A DNA stretch of 64,000 bases, from the NCBI GenBank assembly GCA_964428345.1, contig CAYRYD010000018.1, forward strand, positions 33,412-97,411. Reading direction: 5' to 3'. The DNA is from JABDMH01 sp964428345 (GTDB lineage: Bacteria > Bacteroidota > Bacteroidia > Chitinophagales > Saprospiraceae). This document shows, piece after piece, positions 15,562 to 25,900 of the stretch. The notes beneath the pieces are model-generated. The model was given only the letters and a program-made list of their open reading frames with translations. It was not told the DNA's origin and made no database searches. Made by a program: the position numbers and the translations under genes. The stretch's first letter is position 1, and every line of letters starts with the position of its first letter.

Positions 15562-18417
15562 CTAAATCAAAACCCTCAACGCGGCATTTACCTGCTCAAA
15601 GTAATACCTGGCGGCTTTGTCATCTTTGTCCAGATCCAACACGGATCCAAACCGGCTCAATGCTTTTTTATAATCTTTTTCAATATGGGCCCGCACCCCG
15701 GCTTCAAATTGATCTTTGGTCTTTAGTTTAGCTGCCTTTCGATCTTCGGACTCACCATCCAGCAATTCATAGACCTCCACCAGTTCCTTTTTTCCTTTGG
15801 TCAATACCTTGCCAAGATACCGGTGGGCAAAGGCATCGGGATCCAGCAGCCGGTCCATGGTCGCTTTGGTGACCAGAATCTTCGCGCCAAACAGCGTGGT
15901 CAGGCCCTCCATGCGGGAGGCAATGTTGACGGCATCGGAAATGGTCGCCGGATCGTTACGGTACTTGTCACCGATGATGCCCATCACCAGGGGACCGCTG
16001 TGCAGACCCATTCCCACCTCGATGGGGTCCCGGCCTTTCCTGGCCCGCATGGCGTTGTAGCGCCTGATCCGCTTCTGCATCGTAATCGCCGCCTGAACAG
16101 CCCGGTGCGGACTCTTCAGAAACAAGGCCATAATCCCGTCTCCCAGGTAATGCAATACAAAACCATCAAACCGGCGGATGATCGGTCCCATCCGGTTGAC
16201 ATAGGTGCCCACAAATTTGAAATTTTGCTCGGGGGTCATCGTCTCGGCCATTGTGGTGTATGACCGGATGTCGGAGAAAAAGACGGTCACATCCCTTTCC
16301 TGATAATCCCCCAGCCGGACATCGGTGATGGTCTCATAACCAAGCGATTGCAGAAATTCGCTGGGTACAAACCGGTTGGTGGCGCTGTTGATCGAATACA
16401 GGTCCAGATGGGTCTTGATCCTCGCCAGAAATTCCTCTTTGGAGAACGGTTTTGCCAGATAGTCATTCGCGCCGTAGGAAAGAGCCTCGACCAGGTCGGA
16501 AACCTGATTTTTAGCGGTAATCATGATAATGGGCAGCTGGGAGGCCAGGTATTTTTTCCGGATTTGCTGACAGACTTTGTACCCGGTCATGTTGGGCATC
16601 ATAATATCCAGGAGTACCAGATCAAATACTTTGCCTTCTTCGATGAGCTGGATGGCCGATGCCCCATCCATCACCGGCGTTATCTGGTAATGCCGGTCTG
16701 ACAGATGGTTTCGCAGCACCTGCTGGTTGATCGGTTCGTCATCCACTATGAGGATCTGGATCTTCTCATCGCCTGACGGCTGTCCATTGGGTACCGGTAC
16801 CTCGGGAATCTGCCCGTACGACAACAGTTTCGACAGGCTTGTTGACTGGTTGGCCGGTATGGCCGCATCACGGGTGACCGGAAGGGTAAAACTGAACCTG
16901 GAACCTTCACCCACCGTGGATTGGACAGTGATGTTACCTCCATGTAGCTCCACCAGATTTTTGGTGATGCTCAAACCCAGACCGGTACCGCTGTACTGCC
17001 GGTCTGCATCCCCGTCCAATTGCTTAAATTCCTCAAAGATCAAATCCTGTCTTTCGGCCGGAATGCCAGGTCCCTCATCCTGAACGCTGATTTCCAGAAT
17101 ACCGGAATTTTCAGCGGCGGTCACGATTACCTGACCTCGTTGACTGAACTTGATGGCATTGTCGATCAGGTTGAAGAGGATTTGCTGCAACCGGTCTTCG
17201 TCTGCCAATACCGCCGGTAGATCACCAGAGATTTCGTTGACCAGTTTCAGATGCTTTGCGTTTGCCATTGATTGATTGATCTGCAGGACCACTTCAACCA
17301 GGGACCGGATGTCAACCGGCTTGAGGTTGAGTTTCAGCTCATCATTGCGCATTTTGGAAAAATCCAGGATATCATTGACCAGGTTGCTGAGTCGTTTTCC
17401 CGAAGTGATGATCATGCCCAGATTTGCCTTACGCTGTTCGGGATCATCGGCATGCAGACCATCGTACAGGCTTTCGGCAATACCGATGATGCCGTTGAGG
17501 GGTGTCCGGAGTTCGTGCGAAGTATTGGCCAGGAACTGATCCTTGAGCCGGTCGATCTGGAGCAACTTTTCCGATTTTTGTTTTTCAAAATCGACCAGTT
17601 TTCGCTGCTGGATCAGCCGGAATCTCAGGAAAAACAGGCCTGCGATCAACAGTAGTATGCCGGCTGCGACGATAATGCGGTTTCGATTTTGTAGTTGCCG
17701 GTTCAAGGCAATTTCCAGCTGGATCGCTTCGTTTTCGCGGGCCAGCCTTTGCCTTTCTTTTTCGGCAGTGATCCTTTCCAGTTCTGCGGTCTGAGCCTCC
17801 AGTTGGGCAATTTCCAATTGCTTACGAAGGGTAATGGCTTCCTGTCTTTCCAGAGCGGCCAGGGCCTGGTCCTTTTCTTTGAGGGCACCGGTAGCGACCT
17901 CTTCAAGCTGGTTGGTTATCTGCGAAATTTCCTGCTCCGCCCGCTCCCGGGTCAGGCTTTCCTGCAAGTCGGTATACAGGGTTTGATATTTCCTGAATTC
18001 TGTCAGGTTCTTTTGCTTGCCGTGCATCTGGGTCAGCAGAAGGTAGAAGTCCAGGCGCGTGTCGGTATCGTCACCCATCGCCGGATCCTCAAGCCGTTTC
18101 TCCAGTGCCTGAATGGCTTTGGCAGTGCGGTTGGTCGTGAAATAGGTGATCGCCAGTCCGCGAATCGCCTGGGTAACTCCCTTTTCGTAAGACAGGGACC
18201 GGGCCAGGTCGATGGCCGCTTCCAAAGTCTGGATGGATTGTCGCGGTTTCTGACTCTGCAATGACTTTCCGAGTTCGATCATCAGGTCGACCTTCTCCTC
18301 GCTGGCGGGCAGGCGGTCTACTCTGGCCTGTAGGGCCTCACTCAGGTCCTGCGCTGCGAGGTATGGACCACCAAACAGAAGGAGTTGGAGTAAGAACCAA
18401 CATTGAATGTGTTTCAT
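15562..18417 (-). CDS. TPR / histidine kinase / receiver / nucleotide cyclase hybrid
   Basis: A single 951-residue chain. In order it has a signal peptide (1-22, ending YLAAQ), helical TPR-like repeats (25-150), a long coiled coil (155-245), a transmembrane helix (249-265), HisKA with H301 (ANTSHELRTPLNG) and HATPase (N-box FNLIDNAIKF near 415-424, QDEGPGIPA, GTGLGLSI). Next come a receiver with D604 (VLLDIMMPNMTG) and K657, then a class III cyclase with metal Asp D716 (FFSDIRSYTT) and D760 (YLGDGIMALF) and catalytic N831/R835 (DAVNIASRME). A short C-terminal TPR-like tail follows. All catalytic residues are present, so it should pass an extracytoplasmic signal through phosphorylation to cAMP or cGMP within one protein. 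It is monocistronic, and a TATCTTTA box precedes it at about 18440. Confidence 0.95.
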   Translation of the reverse strand: MKHIQCWFLLQLLLFGGPYLAAQDLSEALQARVDRLPASEEKVDLMIELGKSLQSQKPRQSIQTLEAAIDLARSLSYEKGVTQAIRGLAITYFTTNRTAKAIQALEKRLEDPAMGDDTDTRLDFYLLLTQMHGKQKNLTEFRKYQTLYTDLQESLTRERAEQEISQITNQLEEVATGALKEKDQALAALERQEAITLRKQLEIAQLEAQTAELERITAEKERQRLARENEAIQLEIALNRQLQNRNRIIVAAGILLLIAGLFFLRFRLIQQRKLVDFEKQKSEKLLQIDRLKDQFLANTSHELRTPLNGIIGIAESLYDGLHADDPEQRKANLGMIITSGKRLSNLVNDILDFSKMRNDELKLNLKPVDIRSLVEVVLQINQSMANAKHLKLVNEISGDLPAVLADEDRLQQILFNLIDNAIKFSQRGQVIVTAAENSGILEISVQDEGPGIPAERQDLIFEEFKQLDGDADRQYSGTGLGLSITKNLVELHGGNITVQSTVGEGSRFSFTLPVTRDAAIPANQSTSLSKLLSYGQIPEVPVPNGQPSGDEKIQILIVDDEPINQQVLRNHLSDRHYQITPVMDGASAIQLIEEGKVFDLVLLDIMMPNMTGYKVCQQIRKKYLASQLPIIMITAKNQVSDLVEALSYGANDYLAKPFSKEEFLARIKTHLDLYSINSATNRFVPSEFLQSLGYETITDVRLGDYQERDVTVFFSDIRSYTTMAETMTPEQNFKFVGTYVNRMGPIIRRFDGFVLHYLGDGIMALFLKSPHRAVQAAITMQKRIRRYNAMRARKGRDPIEVGMGLHSGPLVMGIIGDKYRNDPATISDAVNIASRMEGLTTLFGAKILVTKATMDRLLDPDAFAHRYLGKVLTKGKKELVEVYELLDGESEDRKAAKLKTKDQFEAGVRAHIEKDYKKALSRFGSVLDLDKDDKAARYYFEQVNAALRVLI

Positions 18418-18561
18418 GATACTTTAGGATCGTACGTAAAGATAGTGAATAATCCTTCAATAAAACGTTACCGTTCTTTAGCGCTTTTTCTTAGGTTTTC
18501 TCCCTGAATTTTAGGGGATTCTGGTAAGATCGAAGTGGGATAAAAAAGTACCATTTGTCCG

Positions 18562-18598
18562 CACCAGTCTTCAAAAGCTGGTGACCGGTCAAACGGTC
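18562..18598. repeat. Two adjacent hairpins, REP-like
   Basis: CACCAG (18562-18567) faces CTGGTG (18578-18583), and directly after it GACCG (18583-18587) faces CGGTC (18594-18598) around GTCAAA. They lie in the 270 bp divergent intergene between the hybrid kinase and the SNF2 helicase. The second resembles the CCTGGT-ttg-ACCAGG hairpin at 22741. Confidence 0.45.
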
Positions 18599-18689
18599 TG
18601 ATCAGGCAGGTCCGATGGTAGTCAGGCACTTCCCGGAAACCAGGAACATTTGATTTTCACCTGAAAATCCGGACTTTTGGTGCTCCTCT

Positions 18690-21599
18690 ATGCAGAACAT
18701 CATTATCGCCTACAGTCTGAATTATGTGAAAGATATCGACGGTTACCTTCCGTCCGCTTTTTTTGTACAGGAGCAACCAGGAGGCACATTGGGCTATATG
18801 GTTGCCCGGGCGGTGCCAGAAAATATCGACTCCTACGGTATTCCTGTGGCTGGTACACCTCACGAGGCGCTCCTGAAGACCTGTAATCAGCTTGATGAAG
18901 ATGCCCTGGAAGAAAAGTATCTGGCCAGGAGCAGGAGAAGACTTTCTTTGCAGGAAATCGCGGAAGATCCTCAGTTGGGTACACTGCTGCATCAGTATAT
19001 TCAGCGAAAAATGCGGGATTTCCTGGACCTGATCTGCCGTACCCGAGTGCCGCTCTGCCTCGACATTCAGCGACAGGTTTCGCTGGAGCAGTTCAGGGTA
19101 CGGTGTAAAGACCGGGCTGTGGAGCCGGTGCTGGCTTTTCGCAAAACGGATGAAGGGATCGAATACCGGATGCATCTGCGGTTGGGTGATAATGTCATCT
19201 TACCCCGCGAACATGATGTACACATTATCCTGGACGAACCCGGGTATTTACTGATCGATTATCAGCTTTATCTGCTGAATTATCTCAACGGCAACAAGTT
19301 AAAACCATTTTTGACCAAATCTGAAATTTTTATCCCGGAAAGACTGACCCGGACCTACTTTGAAAAATTCATTATGGATGTGGTCAATAAAGTGGATATC
19401 GAAGCGGAGGGTTTTGACGTCGGGCAAATTCAGGATATCCGTTCGGTATCCGCAATTTTGGTGGAAGATTTTCTGGAAAACCGGTATGTGCTTGATCTCC
19501 TGTTTAATTACGGTGAAACGACCTTTCATGCTAGTGATCCCAATCAACGAAGGAACCGTTTGATGATCGATCCGGATGGTCGTATTCATATCAGGCATTT
19601 TGTACGATCGGATCAGGAACATCGGTATCTGGAGAAATTGGAGCAAATTGGATTGCAGCGAAATACCGCCAGAAGATTTTTTCTGCCGGACCAGGAGCGA
19701 AAATTTGATCTGATCCATTGGGTAATTGATCATTCCGGTTTTTTTAAAGCCAACCGGATTAAAATCGATTCTCCGCTGGTAAATAACCGGCCGGTTGTAC
19801 TGGAAAAGGCCGAAATATTACTGGATACCATAGCCGGCAACGATTGGTTTGATATCCGGGGTACCATCCGGATTGGTGATTTTACCCTGCATTTTGCGGA
19901 TTTGATTGAATCGATACGGAATGATGATCCGATGCTGGTCCTTCCCGACGGTAGTGTTTTCATTATTCCTGAAAGCTGGATGTCGCAGTACAGCTCACTC
20001 TCAAAATTTGGAAAGCGCCATGGCGATGAGATCCGGATCAGTAAGAGTCAGTATACCCTGGCAGAAGAATCGGACAGTTTAGCTCCGGCCATTCAGCAAG
20101 CGGTCGTGACTGATGCAGATATCACATACTTTCCGGATCCGGATTTAAAGGCAGAACTGAGACCTTATCAACTGGCAGGGGTCAAATGGCTGCTTAAACA
20201 CCGTACCAATCATATGGGAGCGTGTCTGGCCGACGATATGGGCCTGGGCAAAACACTTCAGACCCTGGCCGTGCTCAGCGATACGAAAAGGCAAATGAGG
20301 ACCGCTCCGGCCAATCGTGCGGACGAAGGACAACTCCGGTTATTTGAAATGCAACAGGATAAATTATTCTATCTGCGTGCACTGATTTTATTGCCGGCAT
20401 CGCTGGTATTCAATTGGGTGGAAGAGATCCGGAAATTTTGCCCGCATTTTACTGTATGTTCGTATATCGGTGGTGAACGGAAAGAAAAGAGAAATGCACT
20501 GGAACACTATGACGTGGTATTGACGACCTATCAAACCGCCCTCCGGGATATTCAGATACTGCAAAAAATTAACTGGCAATATATTATCCTGGACGAAAGT
20601 CACATGATCAAGAACCGGGAATCCATGATTTTCAGGGCGGTCAATACCTTGAAGACCGAAAATAAGATCAGCCTTTCCGGTACGCCCATTGAAAATTCGC
20701 TGGCTGATCTCTGGTCTCAGATGCAATTTATCAATCCGGATTTATTGGGTACTTTTTCGTTTTTTAAAGAGCATTTTTTAGTTCCGGTTCAGAAACAGGG
20801 CGATGAAGGAGCGCTTCATCAATTGCGATCGATGGTCGATCCTTTTATTTTACGTAGACGAAAAAAAGAAGTGGCCGGTGATCTTCCGGAAATAAGCGAG
20901 CAGATTGAATACGTACCCATGATGCCGGAACAGGCCGAATTATTCGAAGAGGAAAAAAGTGCTGCCCGAAATTTTCTGCTGGGCATTTCGGAGCATGCAC
21001 CGGACTATTCCTTTCATGTTTTCAGTTCACTGCTTCGCTTGCGGCAGATTGCCAATCATCCGGTTTTGGTCAATGCTCAATATCAACATGAATCAGGCAA
21101 ATTCAATCAGGTGCTGGAGTATCTTTTTTCCATTTTGAAATCCGGGCACAAGGTTCTGATTTTTTCTTCATTTACTTCGCACCTGGCATTGTTTGCTGAA
21201 AAGCTGAAAAAGGAAAAAATTCGCTATTGCCAGCTGACCGGACAAACCGCTCAAAAGGACCGGAAAGAGCAGGTAGACCGGTTTCAGCATGATGCAGACT
21301 ACCCGGTTTTTCTAATCTCCATGAAGGCCGGAGGGATCGGTCTGAACCTGACCAGGGCCGACTATGTATTTATTCTGGATCCCTGGTGGAATCCTTTTGT
21401 TGAAAGTCAGGCGATTGCCAGGGCTCACCGCATCGGACGGGAGCAGCCCATCACGGTTATCCGGTTTATTTCGAAAGATAGTATCGAAGAAAAAATCATC
21501 CGTTTGCAGGCTCGGAAAAAGATATTGGCCGCTGAACTGATTGAAGACCGGGAACAGATCAGTCTGGCCAGGGAAGACCTCATGTACCTGTTGGAGTGA
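18690..21599 (+). CDS. SNF2-family DEAD/DEAH helicase
   Basis: 969 residues. The N-terminal 480 residues are a variable region without an obvious zinc SWIM motif. The two-lobe SNF2 motor follows: RPYQLAGVKWLLKH, motif I DDMGLGKTLQTL (Walker Lys K521), motif Ia ILLPASLVFNW, motif II DESH at 635-638, motif III SGTPIENSLADLWS, motif IV LIFSSFTSHLALF, motif V AGGIGLNLTRADYV and motif VI QAIARAHRIGREQPI. DESH in place of the usual DEAH/DEAQ keeps the catalytic Asp-Glu. Bacterial members are thought to remodel nucleic-acid-protein complexes such as stalled RNA polymerase. The gene stands alone and is convergent with the antiporter at 18 bp distance. Confidence 0.95.
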   Translation: MQNIIIAYSLNYVKDIDGYLPSAFFVQEQPGGTLGYMVARAVPENIDSYGIPVAGTPHEALLKTCNQLDEDALEEKYLARSRRRLSLQEIAEDPQLGTLLHQYIQRKMRDFLDLICRTRVPLCLDIQRQVSLEQFRVRCKDRAVEPVLAFRKTDEGIEYRMHLRLGDNVILPREHDVHIILDEPGYLLIDYQLYLLNYLNGNKLKPFLTKSEIFIPERLTRTYFEKFIMDVVNKVDIEAEGFDVGQIQDIRSVSAILVEDFLENRYVLDLLFNYGETTFHASDPNQRRNRLMIDPDGRIHIRHFVRSDQEHRYLEKLEQIGLQRNTARRFFLPDQERKFDLIHWVIDHSGFFKANRIKIDSPLVNNRPVVLEKAEILLDTIAGNDWFDIRGTIRIGDFTLHFADLIESIRNDDPMLVLPDGSVFIIPESWMSQYSSLSKFGKRHGDEIRISKSQYTLAEESDSLAPAIQQAVVTDADITYFPDPDLKAELRPYQLAGVKWLLKHRTNHMGACLADDMGLGKTLQTLAVLSDTKRQMRTAPANRADEGQLRLFEMQQDKLFYLRALILLPASLVFNWVEEIRKFCPHFTVCSYIGGERKEKRNALEHYDVVLTTYQTALRDIQILQKINWQYIILDESHMIKNRESMIFRAVNTLKTENKISLSGTPIENSLADLWSQMQFINPDLLGTFSFFKEHFLVPVQKQGDEGALHQLRSMVDPFILRRRKKEVAGDLPEISEQIEYVPMMPEQAELFEEEKSAARNFLLGISEHAPDYSFHVFSSLLRLRQIANHPVLVNAQYQHESGKFNQVLEYLFSILKSGHKVLIFSSFTSHLALFAEKLKKEKIRYCQLTGQTAQKDRKEQVDRFQHDADYPVFLISMKAGGIGLNLTRADYVFILDPWWNPFVESQAIARAHRIGREQPITVIRFISKDSIEEKIIRLQARKKILAAELIEDREQISLAREDLMYLLE

Positions 21600-21617
21600 C
21601 CCTTTGGTTGTCCAGGT

Positions 21618-22574
21618 TTATTTGGTGATGACCAGATAAATAATGTAGCTGAAATATAAGACTACCATCAACAAACCCTGCCAACGCTCGACCGTATGCC
21701 GCTTACCAATAAACATGATGGCAAAGAGGACAAGACTGGAAAGAATATTCATGAGAATATCCATGTCAGAACTGCTATTGAAGGGCAGCGGATTGATCAG
21801 GGAACTTACCCCCAGAATCCAGAAGATGTTAAAGATGTTGGATCCGACGACATTACCGATGGCAATATCCGTCTGACGCTTGTAGGCCGCCATGGCCGAA
21901 GTGGCCAGTTCGGGAAGGGACGTTCCAATCGCCACCACGGTCAGCCCTATCAGTGACTGGCTGACATTAAATCCTTCGGCAATTTTCACTGCTCCATCGA
22001 CAATCCACTTTCCCCCAAAAACCAGACCCGCCAGTCCGAGGAGGATAAATACGGTTGAACGTAAAGCTCCCAGATACCTGATCTCAGCCCCTTCATCGTC
22101 GCTGGTGACTTTGGAAATGCCAAATGAATAATAGAGGAAGACGATAAAAAACCCCAGGAGGGAAATGCCGTCCGTACGGGTGAGCCCCGAGTATTCGGTA
22201 CCGTCGATGCGGATGTCATTGGCCATCACTCCCAGGAGGACTGCTGCCAGCAGGCTGAGGGGAATTTCTTTCCATACTGTATTTTCCTTGGTGACCAGGG
22301 GAAAAATCACAGCCGATATGCCCAGAATCAACAGTATATTGGCAATGTTACTACCGACTATGTTTCCGATAGCAAGCTCGGAGTCACCCTGAAGACTGGC
22401 AAATATGTTGACGATCAGTTCAGGAGCCGATGTGCCGAAAGAAACCACCGTCAGTCCGATGACAATATTGGAAATCTTTAACCTTTTGGCTACGGAAGCT
22501 GCACCATCCACCAGCAGATCTGCGCCTTTAATCAGTACGACGAAGCCAATGATGAAAAGGACATAAACTAACAT
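21618..22574 (-). CDS. Calcium/sodium antiporter (CaCA family, YrbG-like)
   Basis: About 318 residues from the ATG at 22574 (MLVYVLFIIGFVVLIKGADL), placing the first membrane helix at the N-terminus; the 18 residues before it are hydrophilic and unlikely. Both inverted alpha-repeats of the family are clear: VSFGTSAPELIVNIFASLQG with AIGNIVGSNIANILLILG, and VAIGTSLPELATSAMAAYKR with AIGNVVGSNIFNIFWILG. The conserved acidic residues in the two GTSxPEL motifs are present. There are about ten hydrophobic segments. It is an inner-membrane cation exchanger. Confidence 0.95.
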   Translation of the reverse strand: MLVYVLFIIGFVVLIKGADLLVDGAASVAKRLKISNIVIGLTVVSFGTSAPELIVNIFASLQGDSELAIGNIVGSNIANILLILGISAVIFPLVTKENTVWKEIPLSLLAAVLLGVMANDIRIDGTEYSGLTRTDGISLLGFFIVFLYYSFGISKVTSDDEGAEIRYLGALRSTVFILLGLAGLVFGGKWIVDGAVKIAEGFNVSQSLIGLTVVAIGTSLPELATSAMAAYKRQTDIAIGNVVGSNIFNIFWILGVSSLINPLPFNSSSDMDILMNILSSLVLFAIMFIGKRHTVERWQGLLMVVLYFSYIIYLVITK

Positions 22575-22740
22575 GGTCGATAATCTCCTGCTTTGCGGTT
22601 CGCTTGGTCCCACAATATAGTGGTTCAAAGCGTCAATCTTTCAGAGGCCGGCAAAATTAGGAGAGTTTTGGACTAATTCGGAAAATCCTTTTCGGGCCCG
22701 GGCTCAAGGTACAACTAAGCCACTTATGGCTCCATGACAG

Positions 22741-22755
22741 CCTGGTTTGACCAGG
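22741..22755. repeat. Hairpin CCTGGT-ttg-ACCAGG
   Basis: A perfect 6 bp stem with a 3-base loop in the intergene between antiporter and giant surface protein. It resembles the GACCG/CGGTC hairpin near 18590 in its TTTGA/TCAAA centre. There is no T-run, so it is not a simple terminator. The remaining 400 bp of this intergene hold only the promoter below. Confidence 0.4.
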
Positions 22756-22900
22756 TTTTCAACAGGAATGGACCCAACCCTGATTGTCCAAATGCGGAGT
22801 AAAAAGAGACCTCAATGCCCACGACAATATAAAGAGAATCACCGGTGAAGGTAAAAGATGGATTCTGCTAGATTTAACATATTGATAACAAATATCAGTA

Positions 22901-22908
22901 TATCTTTG
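22901..22908 (+). promoter_or_regulatory. Promoter -7 box TATCTTTG of the giant surface-protein gene
   Basis: TATCTTTG is a full match to TAnnTTTG, 68 bp upstream of the ATG at 22976, in an AT-rich stretch. An ATTG at 22881-22884 is the nearest -33 candidate, but the 16 bp spacer is short. Confidence 0.5.
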
Positions 22909-22975
22909 ATGCATAAATGCTTGTCTTAGAATAGACTGCCGGCCTTTAACCTTAAACCAAAACTACGAACACACC

Positions 22976-25900
22976 ATGAGATGCGCTCTAAGACCATCCG
23001 TTATACTGGCCTTACTGCTAAGCTCATTGGATCTTTCTGCCGACATTATCATCCATACTTTTCATGATCACAATAACAATGGAGTCCGGGACAACTCCGA
23101 ACTATTGGTGACCGGGCTTCAGGTGAGAGGCTTTGATGACTCGGCTACCGAATGGATTTTCCTGGATGACGGCATGGGGCAGTTTGTGTTGCCTGGATTT
23201 CTGATCAGGAGCCGGATCCGGGTAGAGGTCTCCGGGTACAATGATCAGCTTCGGCAGGGAAAAAACCGGCCAACCACCGTGTTTTTTGCTTCCGATGGTG
23301 ATCAGATAGAGGTACCCGTCCTTCTGGAACAGCCCCTTGATCCAAACGCCACCCATATTTTGGTACCCTGTCATGAAAAGGGAGCTTCTCAGTTAAAGAA
23401 GGATAGCCCGGCATTTGTCAGGTTTCCCTTTTCAGCAAGGGGAATTGCCGCTCAATTTGGTGGCAGTGGTCCGAATCCGGTGCAGGATGCTTCCATCAGC
23501 GAGATTGGTTCGACCTGGGGGGTTGCTTATCAGCGATCACATGAGCGGGCTTTTGTTGGCACCCTGCTGAAACGTCATGTGGGCATGGGACCACAGGGCC
23601 CTGGAGCGGTGTATGTCCTGGATTACCGGACAGGTAAGCCAGCGATCAGTCATTTCAACCTTCAGGGAATTACTCCTTCAGAAGGTCCTGCCATCGATCT
23701 GGGATCAGTGAGAAGAGAAATTGTCGATGCAGAGATTGATCAAACCATGCCGTATGCGCTGTCAACGATCGAAGACCGGGTGAGGAGAGCCAGCTACGAT
23801 GTGGATGCCTATGATAAGGTAGGCCAGACCGCCTACGGTGATATTGAGATGGGAGAAAATGGTCGCACTTTGTGGATGGTCAACCTGAATCAACGATCAC
23901 TAATGACCATGGATGTTGGCGATGAAGAGATCCGCCCCACGGAGGCCGGAATACGCAATTACCTCATCGACGAACTCCCCGGAATACCCAATCTGAATTT
24001 CCGGTTCCGGCTTTGCATCAATGCAGGTGGAAACAGCAACCTCAATGGAGCCGAGGCTTTTACCGATCCCAACGGTGCATCCTGGGATAAAAACAAATAT
24101 GCAGTAGGAGGTCAATTTGGTCATCAGAATTTTGCAGTCAGTAATTTGTTGAATGGGACCGAAAGTACCAGCAGCAGGGAGCTGTATCAGAGTTTCCGGA
24201 GAGGAGATTTCCGTTATGATATTCCCGTTCCGCTTGATGAGCCCTATGAAGTGATGCTTCATTTTGCCGAGCCGGAAAATCTGACAGTGGGTGACCGGCT
24301 TTTTGACATCGTGCAGGATGATCAGGTTCTGGTGGAAAATTTTGACATCGTCAAGCATGCCGGGGGAGCTATGAAAGCAACGGTCCTGAAGCTGACGATC
24401 ACCTCCAACGACCGATTGATCAGACTCGGATTTGTATCAAAGGCAGGTGCGAGGCGAAAGGAGGCTTTACTCGCCGGCATTGAGGTTGCCGGGCAGACGA
24501 TTAGCCAGTCAGGGGTTTTACGGCCCTGGGCTCTCGCTTTTCATCAGGGGCGAGGATACCTCGGGGTGGTATCCGATGCTTCCCATTCCCAGTCAAGGGA
24601 GCACCTTTTTGCCTACCTGTTATCTTTTGATCCCGGTAATATTACTGCCGGATTGACGGAAGAGCTGGCATTCCCGCTGAATTATCCCCGGGAAAGGGCA
24701 TCCAATGCCCACCTCCAGACACCCCAGTCCCTGCGATCTGCTGCCTGGATGCCCTGGGCCCGCACCTGGGAAGAAACCATGATTCCTACCCGCGGTGAAC
24801 CACTCAGCATTCAGGGTGGTCTTCTTTGTGCATATGCCCAACCCATTTTTTCCAAGATTAGTTTTGGCCCGGATGGTTCGATTATCCTCGGCATGATGGA
24901 CCGGTGGGCTCATCAGGTCGGACATCTCAACTATAGTACCGATCTCGGTGACCGCACCCTCCTGATCGGCTATGCTGCCGGCGATGTACTGAAAGTATTC
25001 CGGGAACCGGACGGACGGTATATTCTGGAGAAAACCAATTCCGATGACGGACTCTATTACCGCAAAGATGATGGCCCAGGTTATCAGGGCGAATTTTTTT
25101 ACGAAGATCATTTTATCTCCCCCCTTGCCCACCACGGTGAGATTTTTACCGGAGGTCAGGCTTTGTTGCCGGGATCAGATCTGGTTGCGGTGACCGTGCA
25201 TAGCCCAATCGTGACGAAGAATCCCAACTTTCTGTACGATGGACTACTGACTCAGGGATTGCATTTTTACAATATGAATACCGGTCGCCGGGCCGGTGAA
25301 TATCTTTTTGTCGAACAATTTGTTCTCGGAAAGGCCAATGGCCTGGGGGATATCGCGGTTATTACCGAAGCAGCCCCACCGGCTGTCGGCAATTATGTCT
25401 GGTGTGATGCCAACTCAAACGGGGTGCAGGACCCCACTGAATTTGGAATCAACGGTATTCATGTCACCCTTCATGACGGAGAGGAAGCCTTGATTCAACT
25501 GGAAGAAAAAGTCACCATCAATGGCGGACAATTTTACTTTGACAACTTGTTACCCAATCACCACTATCAATTGAGGATCGATTTGGATGAGATGAGGAGT
25601 AAGGGGTATTCCGGACTGGTTGCACCATTTCAGACGGGTGATTCACTGACCGATTCCGATGCGGATGATACATCGCTGCCGGGATTTGCAATCATTGATT
25701 TTGTGACGGGAAATGATGGCCTGAATCGGGATGATCTGGATTTTGGCTTTCTGGGTCCACCGGCGCGTGACATACAGAAGATACTGTGTGAAGATGTCAA
25801 TATTCCACCCTTTGATCAACCCTGTGCCGATTTCTCCCTGGCCGGCATTATTGACAGTGTTTCGACGGCTGCCAATACGATTGTAAGCATTTACCCCACG

